A stretch of DNA of 64,000 nt from an uncultured Duncaniella sp. (GCA_910576785.1 CAJTJG010000010.1:56131-120130), one strand, 5' to 3'; counted from the first letter of the stretch, positions 16,383 to 25,469 are shown. Notes: generated by a model not told the origin, from the sequence alone. Translations and numbers: made by a program.

Positions 16383-17378
16383 ATGTCAGTGAAAAATCTC
16401 CATATTCTGATAGCATGCGCCATGGCGGTGTTCTTGCTTATCCTGTCATCTTGTTCATCAACCGGCGGATACCGTAGTGCCGAGGGGGGTGTGTGGAATA
16501 CCACCTATCATATCACCTACCGTTCGGGTGAGGATCTCCATGACTCTATCCGTACAGTTATGAAAAGGGTGGAGATGTCGCTTTCACCTTTTGCCGACAG
16601 TTCGCTCATCTCGCGGATAAACCGTGGGGAGAATGTGGCTGCTGACAGTATGCTGCGTCAGGTATTCCGGACATCGCAGCGTATCAACCGCGAGAGCCGC
16701 GGAGTGTTTGACCCTACTGTGGCGCCACTGGTCAATCTATGGGGGTTCGGGTACCGCAACGAAGGAGTGGAGCCTACCCAAGAGGCGATAGACAGTATGC
16801 TGCAGACGGTGGGTATAGGACGTTGCTCACTCACTCCCGATGGTTTTGTGGTGCGTGGGCATCATGATACGGAATTCAATTTCTCGGCCATCACCAAGGG
16901 CTATGGCTGCGATCTTGTGGCCGAGATGCTGCGCCGCAACGGGGTGGAGGATTACCTTGTGGAGATAGGTGGCGAGATAGCATTGGCAGGGCGCTCTCCG
17001 CGCGGACGTGACTGGAGGGTGATGGTCGATGCGCCGGTGGATTGCGATACCGCCATTGTGCATGAGCGCATGGCAGTCATAGAGCTTGCGGATGGAGGCG
17101 TGGCCACATCGGGCAACTACCGGAACTATAAGACCACACCGGAGGGACGTGTGTGGCATACCATCAGTCCTGTCACCGGGCGCCCGGCTGTGACCGACAT
17201 ACTCTCGGCCACGGTGATAGCTCCATCCTGCATGGAAGCAGATGCATATGCCACCTCTTGCATGGCCATCGGATCGGCAGAAGCTTTGGCTATAATGGAT
17301 TCAATACCCGGCGTGGAGGCTCTTGTCGTGACTGCCGATACCATCCTCAGGACCTCTGGATTTCCTACTGCCAGGTGA
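16383..17378 (+). CDS. apbE: FAD:protein FMN transferase (ApbE), lipoprotein
   Basis: 331 residues with a lipobox LSSC about 27 residues in, so it is membrane-anchored on the periplasmic side. ApbE features are DPTVAPLVNLWGFG, the FAD/metal region FSAITKGYGCDLVAEML, EIGGEI, and DGGVATSGNYRNY with HTISPVTGRPA. ApbE attaches FMN by phosphoester to Thr/Ser of Na+-NQR or Rnf subunits and other flavoproteins. The usual partner genes (nqr/rnf) are not in this window. Start ATG at 16383. Confidence 0.94.
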   Translation: MSVKNLHILIACAMAVFLLILSSCSSTGGYRSAEGGVWNTTYHITYRSGEDLHDSIRTVMKRVEMSLSPFADSSLISRINRGENVAADSMLRQVFRTSQRINRESRGVFDPTVAPLVNLWGFGYRNEGVEPTQEAIDSMLQTVGIGRCSLTPDGFVVRGHHDTEFNFSAITKGYGCDLVAEMLRRNGVEDYLVEIGGEIALAGRSPRGRDWRVMVDAPVDCDTAIVHERMAVIELADGGVATSGNYRNYKTTPEGRVWHTISPVTGRPAVTDILSATVIAPSCMEADAYATSCMAIGSAEALAIMDSIPGVEALVVTADTILRTSGFPTAR

Positions 17379-17427
17379 AAAATATGTTTTATAACATAAT
17401 TTTGTAGCATATCTCAAAAACATTTCG

Positions 17428-17435
17428 TACCTTTG
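17428..17435 (+). promoter_or_regulatory. -7 element of a small-ORF transcription unit
   Basis: TACCTTTG fits TAnnTTTG; a TTTG lies at 17401-17404, 23 nt upstream, slightly long for the -33 box. The predicted start near 17442 leaves a leader of about 97 nt that can fold (GACGGC and ACCGC at 17465-17480 with GCGGT and GCTGTC, to 17494). Confidence 0.6.
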
Positions 17436-17538
17436 CAGCGTTAATAAAACAGATAACGGAAAAAGACGGCGATACCGCAGAGGCGGTGGCTGTCCTCTCC
17501 AATTAAACATATTGCTAACCTATTAAATATATTGCATT

Positions 17539-17664
17539 ATGACTGTTTCATTCAAATCTTTCCGCGCTGATTTCAAAGGTATTCTTTCCAACATGGGTCG
17601 TTCAGAGAGCTTCCGCACTACCGGCGACTGCTCGCTCCACAACTGCAACCGTGCCGAGGACTGA
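17539..17664 (+). CDS. Small ORF, 41 residues, two cysteines; unrecognised
   Basis: ATG at 17539 to TGA at 17662-17664. The peptide begins MTVSFKSFRADFKGILSNMG, is basic and aromatic in its first half and Ser/Thr-rich later, and ends DCSLHNCNRAED with two Cys four residues apart. No membrane helix or double-Gly leader motif is seen. It is the first ORF of a unit with its own promoter (17428) and terminator (17888-17914), with AT-rich, A-rich sequence before the ATG as is usual for Bacteroidota starts. I do not recognise a family. It could be a small stress protein, a regulatory leader peptide or a toxin-type peptide; sequence alone does not decide. Confidence 0.5.
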   Translation: MTVSFKSFRADFKGILSNMGRSESFRTTGDCSLHNCNRAED

Positions 17665-17741
17665 CCCTCACAGCAGCGCTTCCCGCACACATCAGTGCAC
17701 ATTACAATCTTGATGTTTAACCATTAAAAAAAGACATCACT

Positions 17742-17816
17742 ATGAAACTTTCCTCCACTTATCGCCGAGTACGCGATTGGTATCGCGAATCGGCCGCGCT
17801 TCTCTATCATATCTGA
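17742..17816 (+). CDS. Small ORF, 24 residues, basic; unrecognised
   Basis: ATG at 17742 to TGA at 17814-17816. The peptide is MKLSSTYRRVRDWYRESAAL plus LYHI: an amphipathic basic helix is plausible. An A-rich stretch (AAAAAAAG) precedes it, similar to Bacteroidota translation starts. It lies 77 nt after the first small ORF and before the terminator at 17888. Its size makes coding uncertain. Confidence 0.35.
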   Translation: MKLSSTYRRVRDWYRESAALLYHI

Positions 17817-17887
17817 GTGATATGACCGTATGAAGCGCCTTACATCAGGCCAAAAAAACATACTGAGTAAAAACAAAACACTTAGAG

Positions 17888-17914
17888 AATCGTGCATGGC
17901 CACGATTTTTTTTT
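17888..17914 (+). terminator. Intrinsic terminator of the small-ORF unit
   Basis: AATCGTG (17888-17894) pairs with CACGATT (17901-17907), followed by T to 17914. It separates the small ORFs from the purB promoter. Confidence 0.82.
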
Positions 17915-17975
17915 ATGTCCGGACGGTAGGGGAGGTGGCTGTAAAAACTGTCCGGATCCCGTATCTTTGATAAGA

Positions 17976-18009
17976 TTTGCTGTAATATGGGAGAAATTTT
18001 GTAATTTTG
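17976..18009 (+). promoter_or_regulatory. Promoter for purB
   Basis: TTTG (17976-17979), 22 nt, TAATTTTG (18002-18009). The start near 18016 leaves a leader of about 16 nt. Confidence 0.6.
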
Positions 18010-18031
18010 CGGATAAACCGAATTTACAGAC

Positions 18032-19375
18032 ATGACACTCACCAAACTTACAGCCATCTCGCCCGTCGACGGGCGTTACCGCTCCAAGTGTGCGAGCCTT
18101 GACGAGTATTTCTCAGAGTATGCCCTCATCCGCTACCGTGTGAAGGTAGAGGTGGAGTATTTCATCTCACTATGCGAACTACCTCTGGCTCCGCTCAAGG
18201 ATGTCCCCGCCGATATCTATGAGAAACTCCGTGACATCTACCGTAACTTCACTGTAGATGATGCCGCCAGCATCAAAGAGATCGAAAGCGTCACGAATCA
18301 CGATGTGAAGGCTGTGGAGTACTTCATAAAGGAGCGTTTTGACCAGCTCGGGCTCGAAAAGCACAAGGAGTTCATCCATTTCGGTCTCACCTCGCAGGAT
18401 ATTAACAATACCTCGGTGCCTATGTCGATATCCGATGCACTCAATGAGGTATATTATCCCCGTCTGGAGGAGCTTATAGCACATCTTGATGGCCGTGCCG
18501 ATGAGTGGGCCGATATCCCCATGCTCGCCAAGACCCATGGACAGCCGGCTTCGCCTACACGTCTGGGCAAGGAGATGAGGGTGTTCAGCTATCGTCTGCG
18601 CCGTCAGCTCGACATGCTCAAAAGCGTCAGGATCAGCGGTAAGTTCGGTGGCGCCACCGGCAATTTCAACGCACACCTCTGCGCGTTTCCCGGTGTGGAC
18701 TGGCGTAAATTCGCAGCAGGATTCCTCAGTGAGCGTCTGGGTATAGAGCGCGAGGAGTACACTACCCAGATATCCAACTATGATACGCTGGCTGCTGTAT
18801 TCGACGGCCTTGCCCGTATCAATGACATCATACTTGACCTTGACCGCGACATGTGGATGTACATCTCCATGGAGTATTTCAAGCAGAAGATCAAGGCCGG
18901 CGAGGTAGGATCATCGGCCATGCCTCACAAGGTCAATCCCATCGACTTCGAGAATTCGGAGGGTAATCTCGGCATAGCCAACGCGCTCCTGCGCCATCTC
19001 TCGGGCAAACTGCCTATCTCGCGCCTGCAGCGCGACCTCACTGACTCTACAGTGCTGCGCAATATCGGCGTTCCCATGGCCAACACTCTCATAGCCATAG
19101 CCTCCACCATGAAGGGCATGGGCAAACTTCTGCTCAACCGTGCCGCCATCGACGCCGATCTCGACAACACATGGAGCGTCGTGGCCGAGGCCCTTCAGAC
19201 TATACTGCGCCGCGAGGGTTACCCCAAACCTTACGAGACCCTCAAGGCTCTCACCAGAACCAATGCGGCTGTTACGGCCGAGAGCATATCGGAGTTCATC
19301 GAGACACTCGATGTGACCCCCGAAGTGAAGGCTGAACTCAGGGCCATCACGCCTCATACATATACAGGTTATTAA
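18032..19375 (+). CDS. purB: Adenylosuccinate lyase
   Basis: 447 residues. It opens TAISPVDGRYRSK, has KTHGQPASPTRLGKE in the middle and the fumarase/aspartase-family signature SSAMPHKVNPIDFENSEGN near residue 295, whose Ser is the catalytic acid on a mobile loop. It cleaves SAICAR to AICAR and adenylosuccinate to AMP in purine synthesis. Length and starts match the E. coli-type PurB. A small membrane ORF follows after 39 nt. Confidence 0.97.
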   Translation: MTLTKLTAISPVDGRYRSKCASLDEYFSEYALIRYRVKVEVEYFISLCELPLAPLKDVPADIYEKLRDIYRNFTVDDAASIKEIESVTNHDVKAVEYFIKERFDQLGLEKHKEFIHFGLTSQDINNTSVPMSISDALNEVYYPRLEELIAHLDGRADEWADIPMLAKTHGQPASPTRLGKEMRVFSYRLRRQLDMLKSVRISGKFGGATGNFNAHLCAFPGVDWRKFAAGFLSERLGIEREEYTTQISNYDTLAAVFDGLARINDIILDLDRDMWMYISMEYFKQKIKAGEVGSSAMPHKVNPIDFENSEGNLGIANALLRHLSGKLPISRLQRDLTDSTVLRNIGVPMANTLIAIASTMKGMGKLLLNRAAIDADLDNTWSVVAEALQTILRREGYPKPYETLKALTRTNAAVTAESISEFIETLDVTPEVKAELRAITPHTYTGY

Positions 19376-19414
19376 GAGGCCGTTTAATCAAACAACCTCC
19401 AACGATCTGCCTCC

Positions 19415-19603
19415 ATGATAGACACCCCTACCACCATCCGGTTCGGTTTTCTCGCAGTGCTGTGGCTTGTGCTGTGCTACCTTGTCGTAGTCTCCCAGCC
19501 GTTCACGCTATGGACACTATTTGTAATAGTGGCCTCCGGAATTGTAGTATGGGTGCCTTTATATAAGAAGTATATCAATGGCAAACGAAAAGATGGACGA
19601 TAA
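19415..19603 (+). CDS. Small membrane protein, 62 residues
   Basis: Two hydrophobic segments (about residues 10-27 and 32-50) followed by a basic tail YKKYINGKRKDGR. Its last 26 nt overlap the start of dxs in another frame, which suggests translational coupling. No named family is recognised. It may be a conserved small protein of the purB-dxs interval; the alternative is a chance ORF, but the clean two-helix pattern and the following basic tail favour a real gene. Confidence 0.6.
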   Translation: MIDTPTTIRFGFLAVLWLVLCYLVVVSQPFTLWTLFVIVASGIVVWVPLYKKYINGKRKDGR

Positions 19604-21503
19604 GACCGATGGCCGATACCCGTTGCTGAGTCGCATAGACTCGCCGGCTGATCTGCGGCAGCTACCGATGGAGGAACTGCCACGGGTATGTGCCGAACTG
19701 CGGTCGTTTCTCATCGATTCCCTATCCTCACATCCCGGTCATTTCGCGTCATCTATGGGTGCCGTGGAGCTGACCGTGGCTCTTCACTATGTGTTCGATA
19801 CTCCTTACGACCGTATAGTATGGGATGTGGGGCATCAGGCTTACGGACACAAGATTCTGACCGGCCGCAGGGACAGGTTTCATACAAACCGTACTCTTGG
19901 CGGTCTGTCAGGATTTCCATCACCGAAGGAGAGTGAGTATGATACCTTCATGGCCGGGCATGCATCCAACTCCATATCTGCCGCTCTCGGTATGGCCGTG
20001 GCGGCCCAGCTGCATAAGGATGAGCCACGGCGCAACGTTGTGGCTGTGATCGGCGATGCGTCAATAAGCGGCGGTCTCGCATTCGAGGGATTGAACAATG
20101 CGGCCAACTCGCGCAGCAATCTCCTGATCATACTCAACGACAATGATATGTCGATCGACCGCAACGTGGGGTCGCTTAATTCGTATCTGGCTCATCTCAC
20201 ATCGTCGCGCAGATACAACAACATGCGTTACAGGGTGGCCTCGTTTCTGCGCCGCCACCATCTGGTCACTGAGAAAGGTGCAGCACGTATAGTGAGATTC
20301 ACCAACTCGCTCAAATCGCTCATAAGCAAAGAGCAGAACATATTCGAGGGGCTTGATGTGAGATATTTTGGCCCGTTCGACGGACATGATCTGCCCACCA
20401 TCATCAAGGTGCTCAATGATATAAAGGATTTTTCAGGTCCGCGCATACTTCATTTGCGCACAGTGAAGGGCAAAGGTTATGCTCCTGCCGAGGCAGATCC
20501 GGCTTCATGGCATGCACCGGGAAAGTTTGACATCGGTACCGGCCGGCGTATGGGTTCGGACCCGTCGGCGCCTCCGAAGTGGCAGGATGTGTTCGGTAAG
20601 ACACTCGTGGAGATAGCCGACAAGGATGAGCGAGTGGTGGGAGTGACTGCCGCAATGCTTTCCGGCACGTCTGTCAGCATGATGCAGGAAAAGTATCCCG
20701 ACCGCACATTTGATGTGGGTATATCCGAGGGGCACGCCGTCACTTTTGCCGGAGGTATGGCCAAGGATGGTCTGAAACCTTTCGTGGCCATCTATTCCTC
20801 ATTCCTGCAGCGGGCATATGACCATATGATCCATGATGTGGCCCTCGAGGGGCTTCCGGTGGTGCTTTGCATAGACAGGGCCGGGCTGGTAGGTGAGGAT
20901 GGAGCCACGCATCACGGAGTGTTTGATCTCGCGTATCTCCGCTCCATTCCAGGCATGACTGTGGCCGCGCCACGCGACGCCGACATGCTGCGCCGGCTCA
21001 TGTATACATCGCTCTCGCTTGACGGGCCGATGGCTATACGCTATCCACGCGGCAATGCACCGGCGGCTCCCGGCACGGACTCCACACCTCTGCCTATAGG
21101 CAAGGGGGAGAAGTTGCGTGACGGAGATGACATTGCCATCCTTGCCATCGGTCCGGTGAGTGCCGACGCCATGCGAGCAGCTGCCATGGCCGAGGAAGAG
21201 TTGGGCGTCAAGGCTGCGGTATACGACATGGTGTTCCTCAAACCGATTGACACAGCTATACTTGAGGAGGTAGCCTCCAAGGGTTGTCCTGTCATAACCG
21301 TGGAGGATGGCACTGTCAACGGTGGTCTTGCTTCAGCGGTGCTCGAATGGGCTACGGATCACGGTGTCGACCTACATCTGACACGCATGGGTGTGCCTGA
21401 CCGGTTCATACCACAGGGCTCGCCTGCCGAGCTTCACCATCTGTGTGGATTTGATACCGATGGCATACTCGCTACAATCAAAAATATCGTAGTCAGGAAA
21501 TGA
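19578..21503 (+). CDS. dxs: 1-deoxy-D-xylulose-5-phosphate synthase
   Basis: 641 residues with the transketolase-type order: VWDVGHQAYGHKILTGRRD, the thiamine diphosphate region GDASISGGLAFEGLNNA (the canonical GDG is GDA here), and DRAGLVGEDGATHHGVFDLA in the pyrimidine domain. It joins pyruvate and glyceraldehyde 3-phosphate to form DXP, the first step of the MEP isoprenoid pathway, which also feeds thiamine and pyridoxal. Start ATG at 19578 overlaps the small upstream ORF; a later ATG at 19593 is possible. Its stop overlaps trkA by 4 nt. Confidence 0.97.
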   Translation: MANEKMDDKTDGRYPLLSRIDSPADLRQLPMEELPRVCAELRSFLIDSLSSHPGHFASSMGAVELTVALHYVFDTPYDRIVWDVGHQAYGHKILTGRRDRFHTNRTLGGLSGFPSPKESEYDTFMAGHASNSISAALGMAVAAQLHKDEPRRNVVAVIGDASISGGLAFEGLNNAANSRSNLLIILNDNDMSIDRNVGSLNSYLAHLTSSRRYNNMRYRVASFLRRHHLVTEKGAARIVRFTNSLKSLISKEQNIFEGLDVRYFGPFDGHDLPTIIKVLNDIKDFSGPRILHLRTVKGKGYAPAEADPASWHAPGKFDIGTGRRMGSDPSAPPKWQDVFGKTLVEIADKDERVVGVTAAMLSGTSVSMMQEKYPDRTFDVGISEGHAVTFAGGMAKDGLKPFVAIYSSFLQRAYDHMIHDVALEGLPVVLCIDRAGLVGEDGATHHGVFDLAYLRSIPGMTVAAPRDADMLRRLMYTSLSLDGPMAIRYPRGNAPAAPGTDSTPLPIGKGEKLRDGDDIAILAIGPVSADAMRAAAMAEEELGVKAAVYDMVFLKPIDTAILEEVASKGCPVITVEDGTVNGGLASAVLEWATDHGVDLHLTRMGVPDRFIPQGSPAELHHLCGFDTDGILATIKNIVVRK

Positions 21504-22834
21504 AGATAGTCATAGCCGGATGCGGTGAGGTGGGATCCCATCTCGCCAAGCTTCTCTCGAGGGAGGAACAGGATATCACCGTGGTGGACGAGGACAGTGC
21601 CAAGCTCGCCGTCCTCGACTCCAATTATAATCTTCTTACCTGCCAGGGGCGTCCGACATCGTTCAAGACTCTCCGTCAGGCAGGAGTGGAGGGATGCGAC
21701 CTGTTCATCGCTGTCACACCATTCGAGACTCGCAATATAGTGGCATGCGCCATAGCCAAGAGTCTCGGGGCGGAAAAGACTGTGGCGAGAGTGGACAATG
21801 CTGAGTTCAAATCGGCTGATAACCGGACATTCTTCTCTTCCATCGGAAATGACGATATGATATACCCCGAGTATCTCGCCGCACAGGAGATCATCACAGC
21901 GCTGCAGCACAACTGGGTGCGACACTGGTTCGAGCTTCATGACGGTGAGCTTATACTTGTCGGGGTAAAACTCCGCGACGGAGCCCCTCTGGTGGGTATG
22001 AAGCTCAGTGAGCTTGGCATGAAGTCGCATGACTTCCACGTGGCGGCCATCAAGCGTAATCACGAGACCATCATCCCGGGTGGAGATGACCGTATAGAGA
22101 TCAACGATATAGTATATTTCATGACCACGAGAGATAATGTCAATAATCTCATACCTCTCTGTGGCAAAACCGAGCGGCGTATACGTGATGTCATAATAAT
22201 GGGCGGTAGCCGCATAGCCATGCAACTGTGTGCAATGGCCGGTGAAAAATACAGATTCAAGATTCTGGATCCGGACCGGAATGTGTGCCTGAAACTATCG
22301 GAACGTTGCCCGGATGCTCTCATAATCAATGCCGACGCTCGCGATACCGACGCTCTGCGCGATGCAGGTATTGCCGATACGGATGCATTCATAGCTCTTG
22401 CCGACAGCAGTGAGTCAAATATCCTCACATGCCTTACAGCTAAGGAGTTCGGTGTGATAAAAACTATTGCCGAGGTGGAGAATCTTCAGTTCATCTCTGA
22501 GGCTGAGGGGCTCAATATCGGCACGATAGTCAATAAGAAACTTCTTGCCTCGTCGAGAATATTCCAGATGCTTCTGGACCGCGATACGTCCACATCTAAA
22601 TGTCTTGCGCTGGCTGATGCCGAGGTTGCCGAGATCGTGGCCCGCGAGGACTCCAAGATAACACGTGCTCCGATCAAGGATCTCAAGCTTTCTCGCTACA
22701 TGACTATCGCGGGTCTCATCCGCGACGGCAAGGGACAGCTTGTGAATGGTAACACTGTCATCGAGCCCGGCGACCGCGTGGTCGTATTCACGCTTGACGG
22801 AGTGATACATAAAGTGGAGAAACTCTTTTCATGA
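21500..22834 (+). CDS. trkA: Trk potassium uptake regulator TrkA
   Basis: 444 residues: two copies of an NAD-binding RCK domain, the first starting GCGEVGSHLAKLLSREEQD and the second near residue 230 (VIIMGGSRIAMQLC), each followed by an RCK_C part. TrkA is the cytoplasmic gating ring of the TrkH channel and binds NADH/ATP. It overlaps both dxs upstream and trkH downstream by 4 nt, so trkA-trkH is made as one unit after dxs. Confidence 0.96.
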   Translation: MKIVIAGCGEVGSHLAKLLSREEQDITVVDEDSAKLAVLDSNYNLLTCQGRPTSFKTLRQAGVEGCDLFIAVTPFETRNIVACAIAKSLGAEKTVARVDNAEFKSADNRTFFSSIGNDDMIYPEYLAAQEIITALQHNWVRHWFELHDGELILVGVKLRDGAPLVGMKLSELGMKSHDFHVAAIKRNHETIIPGGDDRIEINDIVYFMTTRDNVNNLIPLCGKTERRIRDVIIMGGSRIAMQLCAMAGEKYRFKILDPDRNVCLKLSERCPDALIINADARDTDALRDAGIADTDAFIALADSSESNILTCLTAKEFGVIKTIAEVENLQFISEAEGLNIGTIVNKKLLASSRIFQMLLDRDTSTSKCLALADAEVAEIVAREDSKITRAPIKDLKLSRYMTIAGLIRDGKGQLVNGNTVIEPGDRVVVFTLDGVIHKVEKLFS

Positions 22835-24327
22835 ATCACGCTCTACGAAACATCCGTGTGCATATCCCGGTGATAAACTTCGCTCTGCTGCTGCGAGTCA
22901 TCGGCCTGCTGCTCATGATCGAGTCAGTGTTCCTTTTGCTTCCCCTTGTCACCTGCCTCTATTACCATGAGGCAGACTGGAAGGCTTTTCTCATCACATT
23001 CGGTGCCACTCTCGGCTCGGGGGCGGCAATGAGTTTCGGCATTCATCCGCGTTCATCGTCGATGGGTAAGCGGGAGGGGTTCCTGCTGACGGGGCTCGTG
23101 TGGGTGTTCTTCTCGCTCTTCGGCATGCTTCCGTTCATGCTCGCGTCGGAGGCGCCGCTGTCTGTGTCTGATGCATTTTTCGAGTCGATGTCAGGCTTCA
23201 CCACCACCGGGGCCACTATCATGACCTCCATAGCTCATCTCAGCCATGGAGCCATAGTGTGGCGCTCGCTCATGCAATGGATCGGCGGCATGGGTATCAT
23301 CCTTTTCACACTTGCAGTGATCCCTATGCTCAATCATTCAGGCGGCATGCAGATGTTCAATGCCGAGGTGACCGGCATAACCCACGACAAACTGCGCCCG
23401 CGTATATCGCAGACGGCCAAGAGCCTGTGGCTGATATATATAACCCTCACAGTGGTGCTATATGTGCTCCTGCTGGTGGGGCCGATGGGCAAGTTTGATG
23501 CGCTGTGCTATGCATTCTCCATAATGTCTACCGGGGGATTTGCTACAAGCGATGCGGGGCTGAACCTGTGGAACAGTGACTACATCGAGGCTGTCACCAC
23601 GGTCTTCATGTTTATCGGGGGTGTCAGCTTCACGTTGATATACCGTGCAGTACACCGGGATTTCCGAGCCGTATGGAACAATGATGTATTCCGTACCTAT
23701 CTGGCTATAATAGGGGTGTGTTATGCGGCTTTTGTCGTCAATATACTAAGCCGCGGGCAGATGACCTCCATCAAGTCGGTCACACTCGATCCGCTCTTCC
23801 AGATCGTATCGATGATATCCTCCACAGGATTCGAGCTCGCCGACTTCGGTCAGTGGGGCACATTCTCACTTTCCATAGTGTTTTTCCTGATGTTTTTCGG
23901 AGCGTGTGCAGGATCAACAAGCGGTGGAGCGAAGATAGACCGTCTGATCTACATGCTCAAGAATTGCCGTAACGAGATAGACCGTTGTGTGCATCCCAAC
24001 AATATACTCACCGTGAGAGTGAACGGGCGCGTGATACCCCACGAGACTGTGTCGAAGGTGATCGCTTTTCTGTGTCTGTACATGCTTATTATTGTGGTAG
24101 GCGGTATGGTGCTCACGGCCATGGGGCTTCCGCTTATTGACTCTTTTTTCGGTACGTTCACCTGCATAAGCAATACCGGTCTTGGTGCCGGAGTCACCGG
24201 CTACGGAGGTACGTTTGCTATAGTGCCTGATCCCGGTAAATGGCTTCTTGCCCTCATAATGCTCACCGGACGTCTGGAACTTTTTACGATATTGATCATA
24301 TTCACTCCCTCATTCTGGAAGAAGTGA
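22831..24327 (+). CDS. trkH: Trk potassium uptake channel TrkH
   Basis: 498 residues of integral membrane protein with repeated helix-pore-helix units; filter-type loops appear as SGFTTTGATI, STGGFATSD, SSTGFELAD and SNTGLGAGV. TrkH forms the ion-conducting subunit in the inner membrane and is opened by TrkA, encoded just before it. Length agrees with TrkH/TrkG. It is the last gene of the dxs-trkA-trkH run. Confidence 0.96.
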   Translation: MNHALRNIRVHIPVINFALLLRVIGLLLMIESVFLLLPLVTCLYYHEADWKAFLITFGATLGSGAAMSFGIHPRSSSMGKREGFLLTGLVWVFFSLFGMLPFMLASEAPLSVSDAFFESMSGFTTTGATIMTSIAHLSHGAIVWRSLMQWIGGMGIILFTLAVIPMLNHSGGMQMFNAEVTGITHDKLRPRISQTAKSLWLIYITLTVVLYVLLLVGPMGKFDALCYAFSIMSTGGFATSDAGLNLWNSDYIEAVTTVFMFIGGVSFTLIYRAVHRDFRAVWNNDVFRTYLAIIGVCYAAFVVNILSRGQMTSIKSVTLDPLFQIVSMISSTGFELADFGQWGTFSLSIVFFLMFFGACAGSTSGGAKIDRLIYMLKNCRNEIDRCVHPNNILTVRVNGRVIPHETVSKVIAFLCLYMLIIVVGGMVLTAMGLPLIDSFFGTFTCISNTGLGAGVTGYGGTFAIVPDPGKWLLALIMLTGRLELFTILIIFTPSFWKK

Positions 24328-24350
24328 GGTGATCCATGGCGCGTAAAAGT

Positions 24351-24382
24351 ACGTGGCTGTGTCAATTGTGACACAGCCACGT
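24351..24382. terminator. Perfect hairpin between convergent trkH and muramidase genes
   Basis: A perfect 14-bp stem (24351-24364 with 24369-24382) and a 4-nt loop. It can end transcripts from both sides. Its core GTGTCAATT is shared with the hairpin at 46742-46773. Confidence 0.72.
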
Positions 24383-24385
24383 CGG

Positions 24386-25135
24386 TTATTCGGCCGTAGT
24401 GTCTTTATCGAGTTTCTTGTGCTTGGCATAAGCGGATGCCATGCGTGTGTGATAGGCTCTCCGGGCGTAGGATGGGCCGTTGTAGCCACGGGCGAATGCT
24501 GCCCAGTTCTTGTTCTGAAGATGTTTGAGCAGGCCGGCGTTTGTAATGAATTCGGCAAACATGTCGAGCTGGTCACGTTCGGAACGGCTCATGCGCTCCT
24601 CAAACTCCTCGATGCTCGAGCATCCGCATTTTTTCCAGTTGAATCCGCCTATCTGGAACATGCCCCAGAATGTGCCTTCGATGGCAGCATGCGGGTGGAT
24701 GGTTCGGGCGGCATCCAGTCGACGCCTGGCGCGTGTCTGGTTTCCGCGGTGGGAGTTGAACACCACGGAATGGGTCTTGCTGTACTTGCTCAGATTCACA
24801 CCACGACGTTTGGCGAAGCGGCGGAACATGGTGAGGTCAAAGTTGATCAGAGGATGGCCGGGCGATGCAAAACCCTCGTGTGTGCGTCCGGCTTCGATTT
24901 CAACGACTGCCTTGATGGCAGCGACTTCCACTCCGAGGCGGGCTGCCACCTCTGCGAAGTCTTCTTCAGTCAAAGTTACAATTGTGTCAGTTTGCTCATT
25001 GAGCAGGGATGCTTCGGCTATCGGAGTCTCGGAGAAGAGTTTCTCGGATGAGTGGGTCTGCTCGTGGCCACCGAAACTGAAGGCCATGGCCGAGACAAGT
25101 ACCGATACCGCCAGCAGTGCTGCGCGTAATCGCAT
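24386..25135 (-). CDS. N-acetylmuramidase-type cell-wall hydrolase, exported
   Basis: 249 residues with a signal peptide (LAVSVLVSAMAF). The rest follows the N-acetylmuramidase (PF11860-type) pattern: AAIKAVVEIEAGRTHEGF with a conserved Glu, INFDLTMFRRFAKR, EGTFWGMFQIGGFNWKKCG, and the end WAAFARGYNGPSYARRAYHTRMASAYAKH. Such domains cleave the glycan of peptidoglycan and are often phage-derived, but here the protein has a chromosomal signal peptide and no phage neighbours. Likely periplasmic wall remodelling. It sits alone on the minus strand. Confidence 0.8.
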   Translation of the reverse strand: MRLRAALLAVSVLVSAMAFSFGGHEQTHSSEKLFSETPIAEASLLNEQTDTIVTLTEEDFAEVAARLGVEVAAIKAVVEIEAGRTHEGFASPGHPLINFDLTMFRRFAKRRGVNLSKYSKTHSVVFNSHRGNQTRARRRLDAARTIHPHAAIEGTFWGMFQIGGFNWKKCGCSSIEEFEERMSRSERDQLDMFAEFITNAGLLKHLQNKNWAAFARGYNGPSYARRAYHTRMASAYAKHKKLDKDTTAE

Positions 25136-25407
25136 AAGAATTGATTTGGTTTGACAATGCCCCCGTGGTGTGAACGCCTGTCGCGGCGCATGGTTCTCGG
25201 AGAGAGCCGGGGGAATAATAATCTCGTATACAAGATATATGACCAGTACGGGCTTGAAAAGTTTAACCTCTAAAAGTCAACATCTGTGGTATCGCGGACA
25301 GATAGGGCCATCTCACATGGTCGGCAGATTGTGTCCGTGGAGGGAGAGAACGCATAGGAAACGTGTGTGAATTGCGTGTGTGGAGGGGGGAGGAATGGGG
25401 TAGGGAG

Positions 25408-25451
25408 CGGATCCGCTCCATCGGTCGTATGTGACGGACGGAGCGGATCCG
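25408..25451. other. Inverted repeat in the pepD downstream region
   Basis: CGGATCCGCTCC (25408-25419) and GGAGCGGATCCG (25440-25451) pair perfectly around 20 nt. It lies just past the pepD stop and lacks a T run. The remaining gap 25136-25407 shows no gene or clear promoter. Confidence 0.6.
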
Positions 25452-25469
25452 TATGAGGGATCGGTTCAA

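Noticed and set aside
17830..17970. ORF running from ATG 17830 through the terminator
   Set aside because: It crosses the terminator hairpin and T run (17888-17914), so it is not a likely gene.
17428..18009. Small-ORF region as an attenuator leader of purB
   Set aside because: purB has its own promoter (17976-18009) after a strong terminator; nothing in the peptides suggests purine sensing.
20413..20973. Several ORFs opposite dxs
   Set aside because: They are antisense shadows of a conserved gene with strong third-position bias, with no motifs of their own.
25136..25407. Possible gene in the gap before the pepD downstream repeat
   Set aside because: Short ORFs here lack starts, coding character or promoter; nothing supportable.
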